13,281 nt of DNA from Gammaproteobacteria bacterium (lineage in GTDB: Bacteria; Pseudomonadota; Gammaproteobacteria; Methylococcales; UBA2780). How positions within the stretch are numbered: position 1 is the first letter of the stretch; each line of letters begins with the position of its first letter. Positions 6,658-13,281 of the stretch are shown here, one piece after another. The stretch spans positions 1 through 13,281 of the forward strand of contig QNFJ01000039.1 of NCBI GenBank assembly GCA_003646305.1, read 5' to 3'. The notes under the pieces are model-generated. The model saw only the letters and a list, made by a program, of their open reading frames with translations. It searched no databases and was not told where the DNA came from. Position numbers and translations under genes: made by a program.

Positions 6658-9600
6658 TTAGTTCTCTTTCGGCGCATGCAGTCGATAAAATGTGGCATAG
6701 AGAACAGGCACCAGTAACATTGTCAGCAGGGTACCAAATGCCAGGCCGAACATAATCGTTACCGCCAGAGCAAACCAGAAGACGTCGCCCAGCAGTGGAA
6801 TCATGCCAAATACCGTGGTTGCAGCGGCGTTGACAACAGGATTTAGACGTTCGACAGCCGCTTCAATCGTGGCTTTATACGGTGATAAGCCTGCAGCAAT
6901 ATTGAGATTGATCTGATCTAGAAGGACGACCGAGTTCTTGATCATCATACCCGCCAAACTCATTATCCCGAGTAGTGCAATAAAGCCAAATGCCGCATCC
7001 ATCATCAACAGGCCCGGGGTAATGCCGATCATTACAAACGGTATTACCAGTATCATAATCAATGGGGGGCGATAGGCGTTAGACAATGCCACGATGATTA
7101 ATAGCATGATCGCAATAGCGGGGCCTAAGCCGGGAAGCAGCGCATCACTAGACTGTTTGGCACTATCATATTCACCATCCCACTCAAGGGTATAACCCGG
7201 CGGTAAGGGTACCGCTTCAAACTTCTCTTTTACATCGGCCATTAATACAGGAGCCGTTACATTATGCGGTGATGCCTGTACAGAAATAGCACGTCGGCGA
7301 TCCCAACGCCAGATGATATTGTCATTCCATTTTAAATAGGTATCGTCGATGACCTGTGATAGAGGTAATGACTCTGTTGAACGATCCGGGTTAACCTGTA
7401 CAACTGCAAGATCTGTTGCAGCCCGTTGCCGTTCATCTTCTACGGAGCGTATCACAATGGGGATCAACTCATCTTTTTCACGATAAAGCCCCATGACATT
7501 GCCGTCAAAAGTTCGTTTGGTTGCTTGGGCAATATTTTCACGAGAGATACCCGCCCAGCGCGCACGCTCCTGGTTATACTCAACCACCATTTCGCGGCTA
7601 CGTTGGCGCCAGTTAGTACGAACTTCTTTGCTGTAGGGGCTGGCTTGGAGAATCGCCATGCCCTGTTTTGCCAGCTCTCTTAATACTTCGGGATCAGCAT
7701 TGGCTGGGCCGCTAAAGCGGGCCTCGAATTTCCAATCATCCCACGCGCCAACCGCGTATTTTCGAACTCGTGCTATATGCCCCGGATTATTTTGCTCAAG
7801 CCAGTTTTCTATCTTGTTTATCGCTACCTCAACATTAGCCAAAGTATCGATATTGATGATTATCTGTGCATAAGAGCTATAAGCACTTTCTGGATTGACC
7901 GGTAGATAAAAGCGTGGAGGTCCTGAACCGATAAAACTGCTCACGGTGGTAACCTCATCGTAGCTGCCTAACTCTTTTTCAATCAGTTCTAAACTGGATG
8001 AAGTTTGCTGAATTCGCGTACCTTCTGTGGCCCAGTAGTCAATCATGAACTGAGTTCGTGAAGAGTCGGGGAAAAACAGCTGCTTGACATCTTTGAAGCC
8101 ATAAATTGATGCGCCCAGGGCGATGATCATCATGGTTAGAAATATTGCTCGATAGCGGATAAATGAACCGAGTAAACGTCTGAATAGCTGGTAAAAACGG
8201 GTGTTGTAGGGGTCGCCTCCATCCCCTTTTGGGTCAGGTAAAAAGTCCACACAGACTAACGGGGTGATGGTTTGTGAGAGTAACCAGCTGACAATCAATG
8301 CGATCGCAACCACCTGGAAAAGACTGGAAGCATACTCACCAGTATCATAAGTTGAAGAAAAGATGGGATAAAACGCCATACAGGCAACAATAGTCGCACC
8401 CAGCAACGGTATACTCGGCTGTGCAGCGGCTTCAATCGCAGCCGCTTTACGGTCCATACCTTTTTTCAGGCGCACTACAAAACCATCGACCACGACGATA
8501 GCATTATCGACCATCATGCCCATGGCAATAATTAATGCCCCGAGAGAAACACGCTGGAGGTCAATCCCCCATATAGACATGATGATGAAACTGCCAAGGA
8601 TGGCGAACACCAGCCCGGTTAAGCCGATGATGATGCCTACTCGAAGCCCCATACTAACCGCAAGGATGACCAGTACGATGGCAATGGCCTGCATCAGGCT
8701 TACCATAAATGCACTAATCGATTCGTCAACCAGGTCTGATTGCCATGAGATACGGTGTAATTCAATTCCTACAGGTAAGGCTGATTGTAGTTCTGCGATA
8801 CGTTTATCAATGTCGAGTCCAACTTTAACTACGTTAGCCCCGGCAGCTGGCGCGATGGGCAAACCGATAGCAGGTAATCCATTAATACGCATCATCTGTA
8901 GTGGCGGTTCGATATAACCTTCTCTAACAGTGCCGATATCTCGCACCCGGATCAGTTCATCACCATGTCCGCCTTTGACACGCTCCTGCCCAGTTACACC
9001 TGAAATGGCAAGGTCACCGATTTGCGAAGAAGAGACGAATTCTCCGGTGGGTGCAACGCGAAATCGCTGCCCCTGATAATCGACCGAGCCGGCATCAACC
9101 ACCATATTTTGTTTCTGCAATGTTGCGGCGACGTCTTCCTTGGTTAAACCGATTTGTGATAACTGGGATTGCGAGACATCGATATAGATTTGACGTTTTT
9201 GCACGCCCCATGTATCGACGCGAGCAACATTGGGAATAACTTTCAGTTCTTTGCGGAGCGCTTTAACATGTTCATTTAAGCGGGCGTAACTGTAGCCATC
9301 CGCAGTAACTCCGAGTAAAAAGCCAAATACAAAACCAAAATCATCACCAACAACAGGTTTGCTTGCGCCCGGTGGTAGCAGGTGCTCAATGTCGGTAATT
9401 TTTTTTCGTAAAGTATCCCATATCTGTGGAAGATCATTTGACCAATAATGGTTTTTAAGGTCGACTTTAATAATTGCCTGACCGGGACGAGCCATGGAAT
9501 AGATATGCTTTAATTCTATCATTTCCTGAATTTGCGTCTCAATCAGGTCGATGACTTCTAGCTCGACCTGTTCCGCACTGGCACCTGGATAATTGACAGT

Positions 9601-9741
9601 AATTGCTGCTGTCTTGACGCTAAATTCAGGATCTTCAAGCTGCCCTAGATTAAAGTATGCAAAAATCCCCACAACCAACAAGAGGAAGGTTACAAAATAG
9701 CTAACCGCCTTATATTCCAACGCTGCCTTTGCAAGATTCAT
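6658..9741 (-). CDS. RND family efflux permease
   Basis: A 1027-residue inner-membrane proton-driven transporter of the AcrB-like RND superfamily, expected to work as a trimer with the adjacent adaptor and an outer-membrane TolC-type channel. It has the usual two-fold layout: TM1 at about 12-31, a large periplasmic domain, TM2-6 from about 341, then a second TM-loop-TM half. The N-terminal NYPGASAEQVELEVIDLIET is typical. In TM4 the motif is MGMMVDNAIVVVDG (407-420): D412 is kept but the second Asp of the classical DD pair is Asn. The TM10 lysine is kept (MMIKNSVVLLDQ). The frame extends to an ATG at 9771, overlapping the adaptor gene, but ATG 9741 is chosen: GGAG is 7 nt upstream of it and it gives a standard N-terminus (MNLAKAALEYKA). 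The gap to the adaptor stop is 4 nt. Substrate cannot be predicted. Confidence 0.95.
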   Translation of the reverse strand: MNLAKAALEYKAVSYFVTFLLLVVGIFAYFNLGQLEDPEFSVKTAAITVNYPGASAEQVELEVIDLIETQIQEMIELKHIYSMARPGQAIIKVDLKNHYWSNDLPQIWDTLRKKITDIEHLLPPGASKPVVGDDFGFVFGFLLGVTADGYSYARLNEHVKALRKELKVIPNVARVDTWGVQKRQIYIDVSQSQLSQIGLTKEDVAATLQKQNMVVDAGSVDYQGQRFRVAPTGEFVSSSQIGDLAISGVTGQERVKGGHGDELIRVRDIGTVREGYIEPPLQMMRINGLPAIGLPIAPAAGANVVKVGLDIDKRIAELQSALPVGIELHRISWQSDLVDESISAFMVSLMQAIAIVLVILAVSMGLRVGIIIGLTGLVFAILGSFIIMSIWGIDLQRVSLGALIIAMGMMVDNAIVVVDGFVVRLKKGMDRKAAAIEAAAQPSIPLLGATIVACMAFYPIFSSTYDTGEYASSLFQVVAIALIVSWLLSQTITPLVCVDFLPDPKGDGGDPYNTRFYQLFRRLLGSFIRYRAIFLTMMIIALGASIYGFKDVKQLFFPDSSRTQFMIDYWATEGTRIQQTSSSLELIEKELGSYDEVTTVSSFIGSGPPRFYLPVNPESAYSSYAQIIINIDTLANVEVAINKIENWLEQNNPGHIARVRKYAVGAWDDWKFEARFSGPANADPEVLRELAKQGMAILQASPYSKEVRTNWRQRSREMVVEYNQERARWAGISRENIAQATKRTFDGNVMGLYREKDELIPIVIRSVEDERQRAATDLAVVQVNPDRSTESLPLSQVIDDTYLKWNDNIIWRWDRRRAISVQASPHNVTAPVLMADVKEKFEAVPLPPGYTLEWDGEYDSAKQSSDALLPGLGPAIAIMLLIIVALSNAYRPPLIMILVIPFVMIGITPGLLMMDAAFGFIALLGIMSLAGMMIKNSVVLLDQINLNIAAGLSPYKATIEAAVERLNPVVNAAATTVFGMIPLLGDVFWFALAVTIMFGLAFGTLLTMLLVPVLYATFYRLHAPKEN

Positions 9742-9745
9742 CGGT

Positions 9746-10813
9746 TTACTCCGTTCCAATACTGGAATCAATGCGAACCTTTTGGCCTTCGCTTAAGGTA
9801 TGAACACCAGCGATGGCGATCCATTCACCAGCTTGTACTCCATCAATAATCTGGATGCCTGATTGTGTCAGCTGGCCAACTTCTACTGCGCGCAATTGTA
9901 CATTCCCTGTTTTTTCGTTGATAACCCAGACGCTGTCCTGTTTTTCGGTGTCGGGGGTGAATACCGCACTAATCGGGACAACCAACTTATCTGGAGTTTC
10001 AGTTGATCCGGGCTTTGTCATTTTTCCCGTTGCATTACCGGCCATGCCTGGAAGGATTTTAATACCGTTACCTTGTGGCATAATCAATGTGACGGGATAA
10101 GTACGGGTGGTTTGTGATGCCTCATTACTAATTTCCTTGATGGTTGCGGGCAATGCTACGCCTGGAAACGAGTCGAACGTTACATGAATATCATCGATGT
10201 ATGAAACCTTGCTGATAAGGTTTTCGGGGAATTGCACCACCATTTCAACCTGGGTCGTGTCGAGCAAACGAGCGATGACTTTTTTTGGTAGTACTGCCTG
10301 ATAATTTTCGGCATACAGGTTGGAAATGTGACCGTCAAATGGCGCTTTGATTACTGAGTCCGATAGTGCTTTTTGTGCAATATCCAGATTAGCCGCAGCC
10401 ACATCAACTGATGCCTCGACACGATCATAATCAAATTGAGAGATATTCCCGCCCTTGATTAACTTCTTTACGCGTACTAAATTTCGTTTGGCTTTCTTCA
10501 GTTCTGCCTTGGTTGATTTGACTCTAGCCAGAAAATCTCGCGGATCTAGGCGAGCAATAACGTCACCTTTTTTGACTACATCACCAATATCAACAGGTCG
10601 CTCGATAAGCTTGCCTCCAACATCAAAGGAAAGATCTACCTCCTGGGTTGCCTTTGCTTTCCCCGGGAACTTTCTCCCAGATATCTGCTGAGTTTCACCA
10701 ACTATAATCGCCGGGATAGGCCGGATTAGTTTTGCTGTTACAGGTGGTTCCGAACCACAACCTGTCAAAACAGGGATAAGCATTAGCAGACAGATGTTCA
10801 GTAATATTTTCAT
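9746..10813 (-). CDS. Efflux RND periplasmic adaptor lipoprotein (HlyD/AcrA-like)
   Basis: A 355-residue membrane fusion protein that bridges the RND pump to an outer-membrane channel. The ATG at 10813 is preferred over the upstream ATG at 10933 because it gives a lipoprotein signal: MKILLNICLLMLIPVLTGCG, with lipobox LTGC and acylated C19. The order is: first half of the lipoyl/barrel-sandwich domain (EVDLSFDVGGKLIERPVDIG and KKGDVIARLDPRDF), a helical hairpin rich in K, A and E (about 100-160), second lipoyl half (SVIKAPFDGHISNL), then beta-barrel and membrane-proximal domains (GIKILPGMAGNATG, VVPISAVF, WVINEKTGNVQLRAVEVG). It is the first gene of a two-gene minus-strand operon. No good ribosome-binding site is visible in front of 10813, so initiation may be weak. 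Confidence 0.93.
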   Translation of the reverse strand: MKILLNICLLMLIPVLTGCGSEPPVTAKLIRPIPAIIVGETQQISGRKFPGKAKATQEVDLSFDVGGKLIERPVDIGDVVKKGDVIARLDPRDFLARVKSTKAELKKAKRNLVRVKKLIKGGNISQFDYDRVEASVDVAAANLDIAQKALSDSVIKAPFDGHISNLYAENYQAVLPKKVIARLLDTTQVEMVVQFPENLISKVSYIDDIHVTFDSFPGVALPATIKEISNEASQTTRTYPVTLIMPQGNGIKILPGMAGNATGKMTKPGSTETPDKLVVPISAVFTPDTEKQDSVWVINEKTGNVQLRAVEVGQLTQSGIQIIDGVQAGEWIAIAGVHTLSEGQKVRIDSSIGTE

Positions 10814-11086
10814 CGTGATTGTTATTTGACAGTTATTTAAGGAGCCTTCAGAGAAATCCTGAAAAATACTCCAGATTAAGATAATAAATCGCGTCCTTTG
10901 CCCTGCTTTGCAAGACAAGGCGTTCGGTTGCACTTGGAACTTGAATTCACGGCTATTTCTTGTTTAGGGCTTGCCGATTATACTATAGATTTGTTGCCCT
11001 GGATTCAGCCAATGTTGTTGCACTGACTGAATCTGGTAGGGTTGTAAACAGATAACGCCTATATTGACTATATTATTGGAGATTAA
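10814..11086. promoter_or_regulatory. Divergent promoter region between efflux operon and LMW-PTP
   Basis: This 273-nt gap must hold the minus-strand efflux promoter and possibly the plus-strand phosphatase promoter. TATAAT-like elements on both strands overlap: minus TATAAT at 10977-10982 and plus TATACT at 10979-10984, neither with a good -35. Nearby is a 7-bp inverted repeat GATTCAG (11002-11008) / CTGAATC (11027-11033), 18 nt apart, a candidate operator. GGAGAT at 11078-11083, 3 nt before the LMW-PTP start, is the likely ribosome-binding site. No regulator gene adjoins the pump. Confidence 0.4.
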
Positions 11087-11563
11087 ATGGGGCAGATAAA
11101 AGTGCTATTCGTTTGTATGGGCAATATATGCCGCTCTCCAACAGCAGAGGGCGTTTTCCGAGACCTAGTTGTCAAACAAGGTTTAGGTGCTGAGATTAAG
11201 ATTGATTCTGCGGGAACACATGCCTATCACGAAGGTGAGATAGCCGATCCCAGGTCTCAGAAAGCGGCGTTAGAAAGAGGCATCGACCTTCGTGATCTTC
11301 GCGCGAGAAGGCTGATTGAAGAGGATTTTGAGCGGTTTGATTATGTTTTGGTAATGGATGAGAAGAATCACTCTTCTGCACTTAAAAGATGCCCTGATAA
11401 TCATCGCCAGAAATTACGTTATTTTCTGGAGTTTGCACCTCACCTGAATAACGTCAACGTCCCAGATCCTTATTACGGTGGAAAATTTGGTTTTGAGCGC
11501 GTTTTAGATATGGTTGAGGATGCATCTGTAGGTCTGCTGGAAGAGATTCGCTCAGAATTTTAA
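11087..11563 (+). CDS. Low-molecular-weight protein tyrosine phosphatase
   Basis: A 158-residue cytoplasmic phosphatase of the LMW-PTP/Wzb/ArsC-fold family. The P-loop is VCMGNICRSP (9-18) with nucleophile C10 and R16-S17. SAGTHAYHEGEIADPRS (41-57) is the following conserved block, and the general acid D127 lies in PDPYYGG (126-132). All catalytic residues are present and the length is standard, so it should be active on phosphotyrosine, often with tyrosine-kinase partners of exopolysaccharide export; no such kinase is in the window. In Pseudomonas-like genomes its equivalent follows kdsB directly; here it is 6.7 kb away from kdsB. Its 3' end is 15 nt from the end of the convergent transglycosylase gene. 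Confidence 0.95.
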   Translation: MGQIKVLFVCMGNICRSPTAEGVFRDLVVKQGLGAEIKIDSAGTHAYHEGEIADPRSQKAALERGIDLRDLRARRLIEEDFERFDYVLVMDEKNHSSALKRCPDNHRQKLRYFLEFAPHLNNVNVPDPYYGGKFGFERVLDMVEDASVGLLEEIRSEF

Positions 11564-11578
11564 TCTCATTTTGCCGAA

Positions 11579-12367
11579 TTACACCGGTGGTATCGGGTGT
11601 TTTTCCCTTTTGTAACGCGCCATTATTTTATTAACATATTGTTGGGTCTCATGATAAGGAGGAATCCCCTTATAGCGCTTTACGGCGCCTTCTCCAGCAT
11701 TGTAAGCGGCCAAAACAAATTTTACATTTCCTTCAAAGTGTTGCATAAGCCAGCGGATATAAGTGACTCCCCCAAGAATGTTTTCAATTGGGTCCCAGCT
11801 ATTATTGACGCCAAACCGTTGAGCCGTTTTTGGGATTAATTGCATAAGACCCTGGGCATTTTTGGCCGAGTGTGCTTTGATCTTAAAGGCTGATTCAGTC
11901 TGAATAACTGCAAGGACGAGGGCTGGATCGATTTCTTGTGAGGCGGAAATAATTCTCACCCACGTCTCAATTTGCTTTTTATTTAATTTTCGAGACTGCT
12001 GGGGGATGGGGCAGGCGCTGTCCTTTTCTGCCGGAATGTTCCCCAGGCGATCGAGCATATTGGTTGCATAAGTGTCTCCCAAACCGGCCGCTCTTTTAAA
12101 CCATCCAACCGCTACAGGGTGATTGGATTTCAGGCCCCGGCCATTAAAGTGCATCCAGCCAAGATTGTAGTTGGCTTCAACATTACCTAAGGCGGCAGAA
12201 ATACAATACAACTGAAAGGCTTTTGGATAGTTACGTTCCACACCTTGAGCGCTTTCGTATCGACTAGCCAGTCGGTTTATTTCTGCTGCGGAACCGGAAG
12301 TTTCTGCCGCAGAAGGCATTACAAAAAACAGTGAAAACAACAAGAGAAAATACCGCTCCACTTTCAT
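11579..12367 (-). CDS. Sel1-repeat lytic transglycosylase (SLT domain)
   Basis: A 262-residue exported murein hydrolase. The start at 12367 gives a Sec signal peptide (MKVERYFLLLFSLFF..., likely cleaved after PSAA, residue 21); the frame extends to an ATG at 12433, but that adds a poor N-terminal sequence. Two Sel1-like tetratricopeptide units follow at about 32-107 (ASRYESAQGV...AFQLYCISAALGN, then NYNLGWMHFNGRG...GWFKRAAGLGD). A goose-lysozyme-like SLT domain covers about 131-255: QTESAF with catalytic E158, AQGLMQLIP (171-179), AAYNAGEGAV (220-229) and YHETQQYV (238-245). It should cleave peptidoglycan glycan strands with formation of 1,6-anhydro ends. Sel1 repeats probably mediate protein contact. 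It is convergent with LMW-PTP, with no terminator hairpin in the 15-nt gap. Confidence 0.93.
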   Translation of the reverse strand: MKVERYFLLLFSLFFVMPSAAETSGSAAEINRLASRYESAQGVERNYPKAFQLYCISAALGNVEANYNLGWMHFNGRGLKSNHPVAVGWFKRAAGLGDTYATNMLDRLGNIPAEKDSACPIPQQSRKLNKKQIETWVRIISASQEIDPALVLAVIQTESAFKIKAHSAKNAQGLMQLIPKTAQRFGVNNSWDPIENILGGVTYIRWLMQHFEGNVKFVLAAYNAGEGAVKRYKGIPPYHETQQYVNKIMARYKREKHPIPPV

Positions 12368-12736
12368 TTTTACACTCGATGTAATTGGGATATGTAAAAC
12401 ATGCATACTTCGTTCCATATTAAATAATATCAATATAAATCATTGTATTAAAGAAACACTGCAACGTCTGCACGTATGGCACTGTAAAAAATACTGACAG
12501 GAGTTAAGGCCTGTCGTCATCCAGAGAAATTCGGCGCAAGCCACCTCACTGTTCTCGCGGGAAAATCTGTACAAAAGGAGGCGCGAATTACCGCTGGCTG
12601 AAGAAAAATCTGCCCAAAACAACTTTGAAGGTGAATTTATAACTAAACAGTTAATGCTATTTCATATTTTGGTTGGTGACGTTGCATTAGATTTCTCTTA
12701 TAGTGAGCTTAATATAATAAATTTGGAGGGGTTACT
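12368..12736. other. Gene-free stretch upstream of the transglycosylase and multicopper oxidase
   Basis: These 369 nt contain no recognisable gene. A hairpin GACAGG (12496-12501) / CCTGTC (12510-12515) with an 8-nt loop has no T-run. A plus frame from 12498 stays open past the multicopper oxidase start to 12839 in a different frame; it resembles nothing I know. For the oxidase, a TATAAT at 12713-12718 is only 19 nt from the ATG, and TATAGT at 12699-12704 has no good -35. GGAGGGG at 12725-12731 is a strong ribosome-binding site. The block 12515-12640 has sequence texture different from the A/T-rich flanks and could be a remnant. Confidence 0.5.
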
Positions 12737-13281
12737 ATGGCTGATCGAGATTATTCGAGGCGTCAGTTTCTGGGTTATGCGGGTGTTGGTGCGCTATCAA
12801 CTTTTTCTGGCCTCTCTTTTGCTCAGCACGGCACCGTAGTACGCGCTGCATCTTCCGACTTTGAACCCGATATTGAAATCGATTTAACGGCCAAAAGTGC
12901 TCGAGTGCCAATCCATGACGGCCCCAAGACACTTGTCTGGAAATTTCATGCTAATTTACTTAAAGGGCCTGAAGGCAGTGTAAAGGAGATTCCCGGTAGC
13001 TATCTTGGTCCAGTTTTTAATTTCAAAAAAGGGCAAAAGGTACGCATCTATTTCAATAACCAGATTCCGCAACAATGCATTGTTCACTGGCATGGACTGC
13101 ATGTTCCTCAAGTGATGGACGGTCATCCGATGTATGCGATTGATAGCGGAAATCGCTACGTTTATGAATTTGAGGTAGTTAATCGTGCTGGAATGTATTG
13201 GTATCACTCACATACGCACGAACTGACGGCCAAGCAGGTTTATTCTGGATTGGCTGGGTTAATTATTGTTAACGATGATGA
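12737..13281 (+). CDS. Tat-exported multicopper oxidase, 5' part (3' end outside window)
   Basis: The first 181 residues of a periplasmic multicopper oxidase; the gene runs off the right edge with no stop. The start ATG 12737 has GGAGGGG 5 nt upstream. The N-terminus carries a twin-arginine signal, SRRQFLGYAGVGALS (7-21), so folding and copper loading probably occur before Tat export. The first cupredoxin domain includes copper-site motifs HWHGLHVP (117-124) and WYHSHTHELTAKQ (155-167), with YSGLAGLIIVND at the domain end. Both blocks contribute to the type 2/type 3 copper cluster. The type 1 copper site is in the missing C-terminal part. Likely roles in the family are copper or other metal oxidation and detoxification; the exact class (CueO-like, manganese oxidase, laccase-like) cannot be set from this half. 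Confidence 0.92.
   Translation, partial: MADRDYSRRQFLGYAGVGALSTFSGLSFAQHGTVVRAASSDFEPDIEIDLTAKSARVPIHDGPKTLVWKFHANLLKGPEGSVKEIPGSYLGPVFNFKKGQKVRIYFNNQIPQQCIVHWHGLHVPQVMDGHPMYAIDSGNRYVYEFEVVNRAGMYWYHSHTHELTAKQVYSGLAGLIIVNDD

Noticed and set aside
12496..12515. Hairpin as a terminator
   Set aside because: The 6-bp stem is not followed by a T-run on either strand, so intrinsic termination is not supported.
12713..12718. Perfect TATAAT as the promoter of the multicopper oxidase
   Set aside because: A start 7 nt after it would fall on the ribosome-binding site, and no -35 element lies at 16-18 nt; it is probably A/T-rich sequence.
12654..12839. Open frame of 61 codons overlapping the multicopper oxidase start
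   Set aside because: It overlaps a well-supported Tat signal and ribosome-binding site in a different frame and has no recognisable protein features.
1..13281. tRNA, rRNA or CRISPR array
   Set aside because: No tRNA cloverleaf arms, rRNA-like sequence or regularly spaced direct repeats were seen in any intergenic stretch.

Overview
The window looks like a chromosomal segment of a free-living Gram-negative bacterium, most likely a gammaproteobacterium. The reasons are an AcnB-type aconitase very close to the enterobacterial one, the ycaR-kdsB pair of the Kdo/lipopolysaccharide pathway, a lipoprotein-anchored RND efflux adaptor with its permease, and a Tat-exported multicopper oxidase. The genus cannot be named from this sequence alone. 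Both ends cut through genes: the 3' part of acnB at the left edge and the 5' part of a multicopper oxidase gene at the right edge.

Layout. Bases 1-1203 are the C-terminal 400 codons of AcnB, followed by two hairpins, the second a clear intrinsic terminator. Bases 1348-3316 hold a tight two-gene unit: a DUF455 ferritin-like protein and an NnrS-family membrane protein. Bases 3458-6218 hold four co-directional genes: a YcaR/Trm112-like zinc-ribbon protein, KdsB, a PsiE-family membrane protein, and an MgtC/DUF4010 membrane protein with a TTG start. Bases 6219-6657 are non-coding and contain a probable 5' scrap of a low-molecular-weight protein tyrosine phosphatase (LMW-PTP) gene and a two-way terminator. 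On the minus strand, 10813 down to 6658 is an RND efflux operon (lipoprotein adaptor, then permease). Bases 11087-11563 are an intact LMW-PTP gene, convergent with a minus-strand Sel1-SLT lytic transglycosylase. After a stretch of about 370 bases without a recognisable gene, the multicopper oxidase begins at 12737.

How the genes fit together. Most are envelope functions: Kdo activation for LPS, efflux, peptidoglycan cleavage and periplasmic copper oxidation, with a possible nitric-oxide or metal-stress pair (DUF455-NnrS). No outer-membrane channel or regulator for the efflux pump is present in the window.

The most noteworthy observation is positional. In relatives such as Pseudomonas an LMW-PTP gene directly follows kdsB. 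Here a short piece encoding the same N-terminus (MKILFVCMG) lies after the PsiE and DUF4010 genes, and the intact LMW-PTP gene lies 4.8 kb further on, beyond the efflux operon. This suggests the efflux operon was inserted beside, or duplicated part of, an ancestral kdsB-ptp neighbourhood. I see no convincing novel multi-gene system; the other findings are modest.
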